Positions 40,989 through 50,574 of a DNA stretch of 64,000 nt are shown here, one piece after another (positions within the stretch are counted from its first letter, which is position 1; each line of letters begins with the position of its first letter). The notes under the pieces were generated by a model. The model searched no databases, was not told the DNA's origin, and worked only from the letters and a program-made list of their open reading frames with translations. This DNA comes from Streptomyces longhuiensis (GTDB taxonomy: Bacteria; Actinomycetota; Actinomycetes; Streptomycetales; Streptomycetaceae). Both the position numbers and the translations under genes were made by a program. Location: positions 4,537,501-4,601,500 of the forward strand of contig NZ_CP085173.1 of NCBI RefSeq assembly GCF_020616555.1, given 5' to 3'.

Positions 40989-43930
40989 AGCGCCTCCGCG
41001 AGGACCTCCGCCAGATGCCGCCCCGGCCGGCCCCCTTCGCGCTCCAGCTGCTCCAGCTGCGTGCGGCACGAGAAGCCGTCCGCGAGGACCACCGCCCCGT
41101 CGCCGGCGGCGCGGACGGCCGGCAGGAGCTGCTCCTCCGCGCAGGCCACCGACACGTCGTAATGCCCCTCCTCGAAGCCGAAGTTGCCCGCGAGGCCGCA
41201 ACAGCCGCCGCTCAACTCACCGTCCAGACCAGCCCGTTCACGCAGGCGGCGCTCGGCCGCGTCGCCGAGGACCGCGTGCTGATGGCAGTGGGTCTGGCCG
41301 ACGGCGGGGCGGTCGACGCGGGGCGGGTCCCAGTGCGGGGCGAGCCGCTCGAGGGCCTCGGCGAAGGTGAGGACCGATTCGGCGAGACGCCGGGCGCGCG
41401 GTTCGTCCGGCAGCAGTTCCGGCAGGTCGGTGCGCAGCGCGGCAGCGCAGCTCGGCTCCAGGACGACGACGGGCAGGCCCGAGTCGATGACCGGCCGCAT
41501 CAGGTCGAGGGTGCGGCGCAGGACGGCGCGGGCGCGGTCGAGCTGGCCCGTGGAGACGTAGGTGAGGCCGCAGCAGACACGGCCGCGGCGCGACGGGAGG
41601 AGCCCGGCGACCGCCGAGAGCCCGTCCGGCCTGTAATCGAAGACGCGCGTCGGGGGCAGCAGGACGGAGAGCCCCGCCTCTTCGAGGACCCGCACGGCGG
41701 CCTGCCCGACCTGCGGCGCGAGGTGCTCCGTGAACGTGTCCGGCCACAGGACCACCTCGGGCCCGTCACCCCCGAACCGCGCCGCACCGCCCCGCCGGGC
41801 CACCCGCACCCTTCGCCGCAGATCCCGCCGCCACCACGCGCTGAACGTCTCGGTGGCCACCCGCGGAATCCTCCGCTCCGAGGCGATCCCGCCGAGCCGC
41901 TTGCCGAGAGCGGCCAACGGCCCCACGCGCGCGAGGGTGTTGACGACGCCCGCCGCGCGCGCGTGCTGCACGAGAAGCAGCCAGCGCGGCAGCCACCCCA
42001 TGGAGTAGTGCGCCGCGGGGCGCCTGCGGCCTTCGTAGTGGTGGTGCAGGAACTCCGCCTTGTACGTGGCCATGTCGACGCCGACCGGACAGTCCGTACG
42101 GCACCCCTTGCACGACAGGCACAGGTCGAGCGCATCCCGTACCTCCGTGGACTGCCAGCCGTCCGTGACGACCTCGCCGGCGAGCATCTCGTGCAGCAGG
42201 CGCGCGCGCCCGCGCGTGGAGTGCGCCTCCTCACCGGTCACCCGGAAGGACGGGCACATGACACCACCCGAAGGGGCCGATTCCGTACGGCACTTGGCGA
42301 CGCCCACGCAGCGGCGTACGGCGGCGGAGAAGTCGCCGCCGTCGTGCGGGTAGGCGAACTCGACGTCGACGGGGCCGCGCGGCAGGACGGCGAAGCGCAG
42401 GTTCTCGTCGAGGCGGGCGGGGCGCACGAGGACGCCGGGGTTGAGGAGGCCGTCCGGGTCCCACACGTCCTTGATCCGCCCGAAGAGGTCCACCAGCTCG
42501 GGCCCGTACATCTTCGGCAGGAGTTCGGCGCGGGCCTGCCCGTCGCCGTGCTCCCCGGACAGCGATCCGCCGTGGGCGACGACGAGTTCGGCGAGATCCT
42601 CGGAGAACTGCCGGAAGCGCCGCACACCGGCCTCGCCGAGCAGGTCGAAGTCGATGCGTACGTGGATGCAGCCGTCGCCGAAGTGCCCGTACGGGGTGCC
42701 GCGCAGGCCGTGCTGGGACAGGAGCCCCCGGAAGTCCCGCAGATACGGGCCGAGGCGGGCGGGTGGCACGGCGCAGTCCTCCCAGCCGGGCCAGGCCTCG
42801 GTGCCGTCGGGCATGCGGGTCGCGGTGCCGGAGGCGTCCTCGCGGATGCGCCACAGGGCGCGCCGGCCCGCGGCGTCGTCGACGATGAGGGAGTCCGTGG
42901 TGCCGTCGGCCGCGGCCCGCACGATCGCCTCGGCGTGCGCGCGTGCCTGCGCCGGGGTGTCGCCACCGGTCTCGACGAACAGCCAGGCGCCGCCCTTCGG
43001 CAGGCCGGCCTGTTCCCGTACGAGGTCGGCGGCCATGCCCTCCACGGTGAGCGGCCCGTGCGGCAGGAGCCCCGCGGCGGCCTCGGCGGCGGCGCTCTCG
43101 TCGGCGTAGGCGAGTACCGCCAGGGCACACGCGCGTGGCGCCTCGACGAGCCGGACGGTCGCCTCGGTGACGATGCCGAGGGTGCCTTCGGTGCCGCAGA
43201 GGAAACGGGCCAGGTCGACCCCGTTCTCGGGAAGCAGGGCGTCGGCGGCGTACCCGGAGATACGGCGCGGCAGGTCGGGGAATCCGGTGCGCAGGAGCGC
43301 CAACTCGCCCTCGATCAACGGGCGGAGGCCGTCGGGGGCGCCCTGCCAGCCACGGGCCAGGGTGCGCTGACGAATGTCACCGTTGGATTGACAGATGACA
43401 GATGACAGAGAACGGATATTGTCAGCTGTCGTTCCATAGGCCACCGAGTGCGACCCGCACGAGTTGTTCCCGATCATGCCGCCGAGCGTGCACCGACTGT
43501 GCGTGGACGGGTCGGGCCCGAACCGCAAGCCGTGCGGCGCGCCCGCCTCCTGGAGTCGGTCGAGCACAACTCCCGGCTGCACCACGGCAGTTCGCGTGTC
43601 CGGATCAACGTCCACGATGCGGTTCATGTACCGCGTGAAGTCCATGACCACGCCCGTCCCGGTCGCCTGCCCCGCGATCGACGTACCGCCCCCGCGCGCC
43701 ACGACCGGCACCCCGTGCTCCCGGCAGACCGCGAGCGCGGCCGCCACGTCCTCGGCGTCACGCGGCGCCACGACGCCGACGGGAACTCTCCGGTAGTTCG
43801 ACGCGTCCATGGTCATCAGGGCCCGCGCGGCAGCGGAGAAGTCGACCTCTCCGCGCACGACGCCGCGCAATGCCCTCGCGATACCTTCCGGGTCCTGGTT
43901 TCCCACGGTGGCAGCCATGTCCCCCAGCAT
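40973..43930 (-). CDS. FAD-linked oxidase fused to Fe-S domain (GlcD-GlcF/Dld-type)
   Basis: 985 residues, two parts. FAD-binding_4 plus FAD oxidase C-domain (~40-500: VPVVARGGGTSIAGQATGTGVVMDF, GNNSCGSHSVAYGTTADN, YGHFGDGCIHVRIDF, SLSGEHGDGQARAELLPKMYGPEL). Then an Fe-S/heterodisulphide-reductase-like part with CLSCKGCRTDCPVGVDMA and CCG motifs (GRVCCGLTYVSTGQ and SGGCCGLAGNFGFEEGHY). A D-lactate or glycolate dehydrogenase is likely. Start 43930 follows GGGGGAG. A 7-bp tandem repeat and low-GC patch lie near residue ~170. Divergent from the P450 across 49 bp. Confidence 0.92.
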   Translation of the reverse strand: MLGDMAATVGNQDPEGIARALRGVVRGEVDFSAAARALMTMDASNYRRVPVGVVAPRDAEDVAAALAVCREHGVPVVARGGGTSIAGQATGTGVVMDFTRYMNRIVDVDPDTRTAVVQPGVVLDRLQEAGAPHGLRFGPDPSTHSRCTLGGMIGNNSCGSHSVAYGTTADNIRSLSSVICQSNGDIRQRTLARGWQGAPDGLRPLIEGELALLRTGFPDLPRRISGYAADALLPENGVDLARFLCGTEGTLGIVTEATVRLVEAPRACALAVLAYADESAAAEAAAGLLPHGPLTVEGMAADLVREQAGLPKGGAWLFVETGGDTPAQARAHAEAIVRAAADGTTDSLIVDDAAGRRALWRIREDASGTATRMPDGTEAWPGWEDCAVPPARLGPYLRDFRGLLSQHGLRGTPYGHFGDGCIHVRIDFDLLGEAGVRRFRQFSEDLAELVVAHGGSLSGEHGDGQARAELLPKMYGPELVDLFGRIKDVWDPDGLLNPGVLVRPARLDENLRFAVLPRGPVDVEFAYPHDGGDFSAAVRRCVGVAKCRTESAPSGGVMCPSFRVTGEEAHSTRGRARLLHEMLAGEVVTDGWQSTEVRDALDLCLSCKGCRTDCPVGVDMATYKAEFLHHHYEGRRRPAAHYSMGWLPRWLLLVQHARAAGVVNTLARVGPLAALGKRLGGIASERRIPRVATETFSAWWRRDLRRRVRVARRGGAARFGGDGPEVVLWPDTFTEHLAPQVGQAAVRVLEEAGLSVLLPPTRVFDYRPDGLSAVAGLLPSRRGRVCCGLTYVSTGQLDRARAVLRRTLDLMRPVIDSGLPVVVLEPSCAAALRTDLPELLPDEPRARRLAESVLTFAEALERLAPHWDPPRVDRPAVGQTHCHQHAVLGDAAERRLRERAGLDGELSGGCCGLAGNFGFEEGHYDVSVACAEEQLLPAVRAAGDGAVVLADGFSCRTQLEQLEREGGRPGRHLAEVLAEALGIAP
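43390..43410. repeat. Three 7-bp tandem repeats inside the oxidase gene
   Basis: GACAGAT-GACAGAT-GACAGAG at 43390-43410 within the coding sequence (encoding part of SLSSVICQS). A 7-bp unit is not a multiple of three, so loss or gain of one unit would shift the frame. Confidence 0.7.
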
Positions 43931-43979
43931 GCATCTCCCCCGGGAACAACAACAGTTCGCCACGACAGGAGCAACGCCC

Positions 43980-45191
43980 ATGCCCCGCATAGCCCTCGAC
44001 CCGTTCGTCACCGACCTTGACGCCGAGAGCGCCGCACTGCGCGCCGCGGGACCCCTCGCCGAGGCCGAGCTGCCCGGCGGCGTACCCGTATGGGCCGTCA
44101 CGCACCACGCGGAGGCGCGCCAACTCCTCACGGACCGGCGCCTGGTGAAGGACATCGAGGTGTGGGACGCGTGGCGGCGCGGCGAGATCCCGGCCGACTG
44201 GCCGCTGATCGGGCTCGCCAACCCGGGCCGTTCCATGCTGACGGTCGACGGCGAGGACCACCGCAGACTGCGCACGCTCGTCGCGCAGGCCCTCACGCCC
44301 CGCCGGGTGGAGCTGATGCGCGACCGGATCGCGCGGCGCACCGGGGAGCTCCTGGACGCCCTGCCCAAGGACGGCACCACCGTCGACCTCAAGGCCGCGT
44401 TCGCCTACCCCCTGCCCATGTACGTGATCGCCGACCTGATGGGCATCGACGACTCGGCGCTGCCCCGCCTGAAGGTCCTGTTCGAGAAGTTCTTCTCGAC
44501 GCAGACCCCGCCCGCGGAGGTCGTCGCGACGCTGACGGAGCTGGCCGGGATCATGGCGGCCACGGTCGCGGCCCGGCGCGCCGAGCCCGGCGACGACCTG
44601 ACGAGCGCGCTGATCCTGGCGGCGGGCGACGACGGCGACCGGCTCACCGACGAGGAGATCGTCTCCACGCTCCAGCTCATGGTCGCGGCGGGCCACGAGA
44701 CGACGATCTCGCTGATCGTCAACGCCGTGGTGAACCTGTCCGTCCACCCCGAGCAGCTCGCCCAGGTCCTCTCCGGCGAGGTGCCGTGGGAGGCCGTGGT
44801 CGAGGAGACGCTGCGCTACGCCACACCGACGTCGCACGTCCTGATCCGCTTCGCCGCCGAGGACGTACCGGTCGGCGACAAGGTGATCGCGAAGGGCGAC
44901 GCGCTGATCGTGTCGTACGGGGCGATCGGCCGGGACGAGGCCGCCCACGGTCCCGGCGCGGGTGACTTCGACATCACCCGCACCTCCCCGAACCGGCACA
45001 TCTCGTTCGGTCACGGCCCGCACGTGTGCCCGGGGGCGGCGCTCTCGCGCCTGGAGGCGGCGGTGGCGCTGCCCGCCCTGTACGCCCGCTTCCCCGACCT
45101 CACCCTCGCCGTCCCGCCCACCGCCCTGCGCAACAAGCCGGTGGTCACCCAGAACGACCTGTTCGAGCTGCCGGTACGGCTGTTCGGCTGA
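43980..45191 (+). CDS. Cytochrome P450
   Basis: 403 residues. I-helix AGHETT (about 235-240), ExxR in VVEETLRYATP, heme-binding FGHGPHVCPGAALSRLE with Cys axial ligand near residue 352. Type and length fit actinobacterial class I P450s (CYP107-like by look, unassigned). ATG at 43980 with AGGAGCAACGCCC. Needs ferredoxin and reductase, neither of which is adjacent. Divergent from the FAD oxidase, so the two may share regulation. Substrate unknown. Confidence 0.94.
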   Translation: MPRIALDPFVTDLDAESAALRAAGPLAEAELPGGVPVWAVTHHAEARQLLTDRRLVKDIEVWDAWRRGEIPADWPLIGLANPGRSMLTVDGEDHRRLRTLVAQALTPRRVELMRDRIARRTGELLDALPKDGTTVDLKAAFAYPLPMYVIADLMGIDDSALPRLKVLFEKFFSTQTPPAEVVATLTELAGIMAATVAARRAEPGDDLTSALILAAGDDGDRLTDEEIVSTLQLMVAAGHETTISLIVNAVVNLSVHPEQLAQVLSGEVPWEAVVEETLRYATPTSHVLIRFAAEDVPVGDKVIAKGDALIVSYGAIGRDEAAHGPGAGDFDITRTSPNRHISFGHGPHVCPGAALSRLEAAVALPALYARFPDLTLAVPPTALRNKPVVTQNDLFELPVRLFG

Positions 45192-45214
45192 CGCGAATCG
45201 TCGGGACGTCATTT

Positions 45215-45262
45215 CAGCCCCTCCGGTGTTCGAGGAGCGGGGTCCGGGGCGGAGCCCCGTGA
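45215..45262. repeat. Dispersed Streptomyces repeat / hairpin
   Basis: CAGCCCCTCCGGTGTTCGAG...GCGGGGTCCGGGGCGGAGCCCCG resembles a short repeat scattered between genes in many Streptomyces genomes (from memory). GGGGT and AGCCCC can pair, so it may act as a terminator after the P450 gene. Confidence 0.6.
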
Positions 45263-45320
45263 CGGGACCATGAGTCTCACCGGGCGGACACGGTGATTCC
45301 AGGCTCCCGCGAGCCGCTAG

Positions 45321-46448
<1,128 letters not shown>

Positions 46449-46459
46449 TCGCACCGGTT

Positions 46460-46508
46460 CTACGCGGATGGGGCGCCCGGCACTTCGCCGGGCGCCCCAT
46501 CCGCGTAG
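46460..46508. terminator. Bidirectional terminator, 22-bp perfect stem
   Basis: Arms 46460-46481 and 46487-46508 are perfect 22-bp inverted repeats (starting CTACGCGGATGGGG) around the 5-nt loop ACTTC. It lies 12 bp after serC and 40 bp before the stop of the convergent gene, so it can serve both. Confidence 0.9.
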
Positions 46509-46548
46509 AGGGTGACAGAGCGCCCGGGGAGTGCCTGCCCCGGCTGCG

Positions 46549-47523
46549 CTACTTCTTCGGCCGCCTCAGCAGCCGCCCGATCCCGAAGACGACGATGACC
46601 ACGGCGACGAGCCCGACCGCGCTCGCGCTGAGGCCCGTGCCGATGCGCCCGTCGCCCGAATCGCCGCTCCCCGAGGGTGACTTCGAGTCGTCCCCGGACT
46701 CGCCGCCGACCTGTACGGGCTCCACCGAACTGCCCCGGCCCTCGCTCCCGTAGAGCAGCGTCTTCCCGTCGACGGTGTACGTGACGGACTCGCCCTGGGG
46801 CTGCATCGGCACGTTCAACTGCCCCTCGCGCTCGGGCTTGCCGTCCTTCCAGGCGTACGAGATCCCGCCGAAGTAGCCGCGCAGGGCGAGGTGCTTGCCG
46901 TCGGGCGAGAACGCGCCGTCCGTCACCCACAGGTCGATGCCGGAGACGCGACGGAAGACGTTCGTGCCCGACGCGGACAGGTTCTGGGGGCCCTCGTAGA
47001 GGCCGCCGCCGTCCTCGTTCTTCTCGGCGATGTAGACGCGCCCGGTCTTCGGATGGACCATCAGCGCCTCGGCGTTGCGGGGCCCGTCCGCGTACTGGAC
47101 GGTGAACTGCGTGGCCCGCACGGTCTGGTCGCGCAGTTCCTTCGGCTCCGGCAGCTTGTAGATCCACACGTGGGACCACTTGCCGCCGAGGTTGTCGCCG
47201 ATGTCGCCGACGTAGAGGTTGTCGTCGGGGCCGATGGAGATGGCCTCGACGTCACGGGGGGCGCCGACGCCGGTCAGGGTGAGGGTGGCGACGGTTTCGC
47301 CGGTCCTGCCGTCGATCGCGTACAGGTACGCGCCGTCGCTGCTGTCGTTGTGGGTCCAGTAGATGCCCGGGTGGATCCGGGACGCGGCGAGGCCGCTGGA
47401 CTCGGTGATCCGGGGGTCCTTGATGGTGAACCCGTCGCTGCCGGGGTCGTCCGCCACGGCGGGAGCGGTGGCACCGAACGCGAGAACGACGGCGGCTCCG
47501 GCCGCACCCAGAAACGAACGCAT
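46549..47523 (-). CDS. Secreted beta-propeller-like protein with C-terminal membrane anchor
   Basis: 324 residues. Signal peptide MRSFLGAAGAAVVLAFGATAP (cleavage near AVADDP); NHL/WD-like propeller strands (GLAASRIHPGIYWTHNDSSDG, AYLYAIDGRTGETVATLTLTGV, NLYVGDIGDNLGGKWSHVWIYKLP, EALMVHPKTGRVYIAEKN). A Ser/Gly/Asp-rich spacer and a C-terminal helix (SASAVGLVAVVIVVFGIGRLLRRPKK) anchor it to the membrane with the propeller outside. Conserved in Streptomyces; function unknown. Confidence 0.87.
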   Translation of the reverse strand: MRSFLGAAGAAVVLAFGATAPAVADDPGSDGFTIKDPRITESSGLAASRIHPGIYWTHNDSSDGAYLYAIDGRTGETVATLTLTGVGAPRDVEAISIGPDDNLYVGDIGDNLGGKWSHVWIYKLPEPKELRDQTVRATQFTVQYADGPRNAEALMVHPKTGRVYIAEKNEDGGGLYEGPQNLSASGTNVFRRVSGIDLWVTDGAFSPDGKHLALRGYFGGISYAWKDGKPEREGQLNVPMQPQGESVTYTVDGKTLLYGSEGRGSSVEPVQVGGESGDDSKSPSGSGDSGDGRIGTGLSASAVGLVAVVIVVFGIGRLLRRPKK

Positions 47524-47592
47524 GCCCCCAGCTTGCCAGGGCGTGCTCAGCGTCACACACTCCGCCCGCCCGTGATCCGCGATGATGAGCGG

Positions 47593-48285
47593 ATGCTCAG
47601 GTTCACTTTCGTCGGCGACTCGATGACGATAGGCAGCGCGGGCGAACTCACCTGGCGTTACCGGATGTGGCAGCATCTGCGGGCCGCGTACGGCGACGGC
47701 GTGTTCGAGATCGCCGGGCCGCGCGAGACGCTCTACGACAAGACGGCGAACGCCGCGGTGTCGCACGACTACGCGGACGCGGACCCCGCGTTCCCGCGCG
47801 CCCACCTCGCGGGCTGGGGCGAGGGCTGGCTGCACATGGCGCCCGTCATCGAGGAGGCGGTCGCGCTCGCGCGTACCGACGTCCTGCTCATCTCGCTCGG
47901 CCTGATCGATCTCGGCTTCTACACGAATGCGGAGCAGACCGCGCAGAACGTGCGTCGCTTCGTCGCCGGGGCCCGCGCCGCGAACCCGCGGGTGCGGATG
48001 GTCCTGCTGCCGGTCATCCCGAACGTGCGCGCCGAGACGGACGCGCCGTTCGCCGCGGAGGTCGCGCACTTCAACACCCTCCTCGCGAAGGCGGTCGCCG
48101 ACCTCGACTCGGGCCACTCCCCCCTGCTTCTCGCATCGGTGCCGGAGTCGTACGACATCCACGTGGACACGTACGACGGCACGCACCCGAACGCGAGCGG
48201 TGAGCGCAAGCTCGCGGACACGTTCGCGCGGGCGATGCGGCAGGCGTGGGGTCCGCTGAACGCCCGGCCCGGGGGCCTTGCCTAG
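47593..48285 (+). CDS. SGNH/GDSL-type hydrolase
   Basis: 230 residues. Block I FVGDSMTIGSAGE with catalytic Ser (residue ~9), block III-like LISLGLIDLGF, and C-terminal DGTHPNASG with Asp and His. No signal peptide, so cytosolic esterase/lipase-like. ATG at 47593 begins MLRFTFVGDSMTIG. Divergent from the propeller protein by 69 bp; 30 bp upstream of the aldo/keto reductase and possibly in one transcript with it. Confidence 0.9.
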   Translation: MLRFTFVGDSMTIGSAGELTWRYRMWQHLRAAYGDGVFEIAGPRETLYDKTANAAVSHDYADADPAFPRAHLAGWGEGWLHMAPVIEEAVALARTDVLLISLGLIDLGFYTNAEQTAQNVRRFVAGARAANPRVRMVLLPVIPNVRAETDAPFAAEVAHFNTLLAKAVADLDSGHSPLLLASVPESYDIHVDTYDGTHPNASGERKLADTFARAMRQAWGPLNARPGGLA

Positions 48286-48315
48286 AGTCCACTCCACGCC
48301 GTTGGCTGGGGACTC

Positions 48316-49311
48316 ATGAAGTACACGCAGCTCGGACGCACAGGACTCAAGGTCAGCCGGCTCGTTCTCGGCACGATGAACTTCGGTCCGCAGACCGACG
48401 AGGCCGACAGCCACGCGATCATGGACACGGCGCTGGCCTCGGGGATCAACTACTTCGACACCGCCAACGTCTACGGCTGGGGCGAGAACAAGGGCCGCAC
48501 CGAGGAGATCATCGGCAGCTGGTTCGCCCAGGGGGGCGACCGGCGGGACAAGACGGTCCTGGCCACGAAGGTCTACGGCAACATGGCCGGCGCGGGCACC
48601 GATTCGCCCTGGCCCAACCACGACAAGCTCTCCGCGGTCAACATCCGCCGCGCCGTCGAGGCCAGCCTCAAGCGGCTGGGGACGGACTACATCGACATCT
48701 ACCAGTTCCACCACGTCGACCGTGAGACCCCCTTCGAGGAGATCTGGCAGGCCGTCGACGTCCTGATCCAGCAGGGCAAGATCCTGTACGCCGGATCGTC
48801 GAACTTCCCCGGCTACAAGATCGCCCAGGCCAACGAGAAGGCGGCCGCGCGCGGCACCCTCGGGCTCGTCAGCGAGCAGTGCCTCTACAACCTCGCGGAG
48901 CGCCGCGCCGAGATGGAGGTCATCCCGGCCGCGCAGGAGTACGGCCTCGGGGTCATCCCCTGGTCGCCGCTGCACGGCGGTCTGCTGGGCGGGGTCATCA
49001 AGAAGGAGGTCGAGGGCGGGCGTCGCGCGAGCGGCCGGGCCGCGGACGCGCTCGCGAACCCGGAGACGCGCGCCCAGCTCCAGGCCTACGAGGACCTGCT
49101 CGACAAGCACGGCCTCGCGCCCGGCGAGGCGGCGCTGGCCTGGCTGCTGACCCGTCCCGGCGTCACCGGGCCCATCGTCGGCCCGCGTACCTCGGAGCAG
49201 CTCGACTCGGCGCTGCGCGCGGTCGAGCTGGAACTGAGCGAGGAGGTCCTCACGGGCCTGGACGAGATCTTCCCGGGCCCGGGGCCCTCACCGGAGGCGT
49301 TCGCCTGGTAG
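48316..49311 (+). CDS. Aldo/keto reductase
   Basis: 331 residues, NADPH-dependent TIM-barrel reductase. Catalytic tetrad: Asp in GINYFDTANVYGWGENKGRTEE, with Tyr (NVYG), Lys in VLATKVYG, His in YQFHHVDRETP. NADP-binding C-terminal part GVTGPIVGPRTSEQLDSAL. Related to the YhdN/PyrR-like broad-specificity clade. Substrate not known. Confidence 0.94.
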   Translation: MKYTQLGRTGLKVSRLVLGTMNFGPQTDEADSHAIMDTALASGINYFDTANVYGWGENKGRTEEIIGSWFAQGGDRRDKTVLATKVYGNMAGAGTDSPWPNHDKLSAVNIRRAVEASLKRLGTDYIDIYQFHHVDRETPFEEIWQAVDVLIQQGKILYAGSSNFPGYKIAQANEKAAARGTLGLVSEQCLYNLAERRAEMEVIPAAQEYGLGVIPWSPLHGGLLGGVIKKEVEGGRRASGRAADALANPETRAQLQAYEDLLDKHGLAPGEAALAWLLTRPGVTGPIVGPRTSEQLDSALRAVELELSEEVLTGLDEIFPGPGPSPEAFAW

Positions 49312-49363
49312 AGCCGGGGCCTCGCGCGGCCTGGTAGCGGTGCGGCTGCGGGTACGGCGCGGC

Positions 49364-49394
49364 GCGGCCGCGGTCACTTTCCGACCGCGGCCGC
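49364..49394. terminator. 12-bp stem terminator between the reductase and a small gene
   Basis: GCGGCCGCGGTC (49364-49375), loop ACTTTCC, GACCGCGGCCGC (49383-49394). Perfect stem; it overlaps the last codons of the small membrane gene on the minus strand and can end transcription from both sides. Confidence 0.75.
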
Positions 49395-49463
49395 CACCGC
49401 GACGACGGCGAACATCAGTACCAGCACAACGGCCATGATCCGGTTACGGCTCTTCGGGTCCAC
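49374..49463 (-). CDS. 29-residue small membrane peptide
   Basis: A frame shorter than usual gene-calling limits: MDPKSRNRIMAVVLVLMF then AVVAVAAAVGK. A basic N-terminus (KSRNR) followed by one hydrophobic helix of about 18 residues is the classic small membrane protein layout. GTG start; weak ribosome site (GAAG). It lies just downstream of thpR on the same strand (9 bp). Streptomyces-conserved short proteins of this kind exist, to my recollection. Function unknown. Confidence 0.65.
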   Translation of the reverse strand: MDPKSRNRIMAVVLVLMFAVVAVAAAVGK

Positions 49464-49472
49464 GCTTCGAGA

Positions 49473-50042
49473 TTAACCCGTGGCCGAAAGAGGCCAGCCG
49501 CCGACCTTCTCGTAGCGGGGCCGCTCGCCGCGTACCCCGGACGTCGGCAGCCGGCTGCGGACGAGTGCCAGCTCGCCGACCGTCCACTGTTCGCCGGTGA
49601 AGGTGTCGAGGGCCGCCGCGTACGGCGTGAGGTGGACGGCTCCGGAGCCACGGGCCAGCGTGAGGTGCGGCCGGTAGTGGCGGTGGTCCTCCGTGTCGAG
49701 GCCGGCCTTGCGGGCCGCGGCCCCGGCCCGCTCGGCGAGCCGCCGCAGCGCCGCCACGTCACCGGACGCGCCCACCCACAGGGCCCGGTCCCCGAAGTGC
49801 CCGCCGCCGCGCAGGGCGAGCGGGAAGGGCGCGGTGCGGGCCGCCGCCCGTTCCAGGCGCCTCGACAGCTCGGGCACGGTCTCGTCCGGTACCTCGCCGT
49901 AGAAGGCCAGCGTGAAGTGCCAGCCGGGGCGGCCGGTCCACCGCAGGCCCTCGGCCCCCTCGGAACCTGTCAACTGGTCGACGGCGCGCTCCAGTTCGGC
50001 CACCGCCTCGTCCGGCGGAAGCACTGCTGCGAAAAGTCTCAC
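49473..50042 (-). CDS. thpR: RNA 2',3'-cyclic phosphodiesterase (2'-5' RNA ligase family)
   Basis: 189 residues, 2H phosphoesterase fold. The two HxTx motifs are HFTL in GWHFTLAFYGEVPD (residues ~41-44) and HLTL in YRPHLTLARGSG (~122-125). Acts on RNA 2',3'-cyclic phosphates and may ligate tRNA halves. GTG at 50042. Divergent from a GNAT gene; the small membrane peptide follows. Confidence 0.94.
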   Translation of the reverse strand: MRLFAAVLPPDEAVAELERAVDQLTGSEGAEGLRWTGRPGWHFTLAFYGEVPDETVPELSRRLERAAARTAPFPLALRGGGHFGDRALWVGASGDVAALRRLAERAGAAARKAGLDTEDHRHYRPHLTLARGSGAVHLTPYAAALDTFTGEQWTVGELALVRSRLPTSGVRGERPRYEKVGGWPLSATG

Positions 50043-50059
50043 GGGGTTAGTGTCCCCGT

Positions 50060-50557
50060 ATGGAGATCAGAAAGGGCGGCGCAGCGGACATCCCGGCGAT
50101 AGTCGGCCTGTTCGACGGGGCCATGGAGTGGCTGGTGTCACAGGGACGTACGGGGCAGTGGGGCGAGAGGCCGTGGTCGCAGCGTCCGCGGGCCGTGGAG
50201 ATGGTCGAGGAGTACGTGGCCAAGGGCGAACCGTGGATCGCGGAGATCGACGGCACCCCGGTCGGCACGCTGACGCTCTCGAAGGGGCCAGGCTCGTACG
50301 TGGAGCCGGCCGGTGAGCCCGAGCGCTACGTCCACCTGCTCGCGGCCCGGCACGGCAGCGGGGCGGGCGCCGCGCTGCTCGCCCACGCCGTACAGGAGAC
50401 GCGCAGGGCGGGCGTCCCGCTCCTGCGCGTCGACTGTTACGCGGGCGACGACGGCAAGCTCGTCGCGTTCTACGAGGCGAACGGCTTCGTCCGCACCGAG
50501 TCGTTCATCGGGCCCGACGGCGTCTGGCCGGGCCAGGTGCTCGCCCGGCGCGTCTGA
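50060..50557 (+). CDS. GNAT-family acetyltransferase
   Basis: 165 residues, single GNAT domain: MEIRKGGAADIPAIVGLFDGAMEWLV, the beta4/A motif VHLLAARHGSGAGAALLAHAVQETRRAG (acetyl-CoA pyrophosphate loop RxGSGAG), and DGKLVAFYEANGFVRTESF near the end. Acceptor not known. ATG 50060, 17 bp from the divergent thpR start. Confidence 0.92.
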   Translation: MEIRKGGAADIPAIVGLFDGAMEWLVSQGRTGQWGERPWSQRPRAVEMVEEYVAKGEPWIAEIDGTPVGTLTLSKGPGSYVEPAGEPERYVHLLAARHGSGAGAALLAHAVQETRRAGVPLLRVDCYAGDDGKLVAFYEANGFVRTESFIGPDGVWPGQVLARRV

Positions 50558-50574
50558 CGGTCAGGCCCCTCGGC

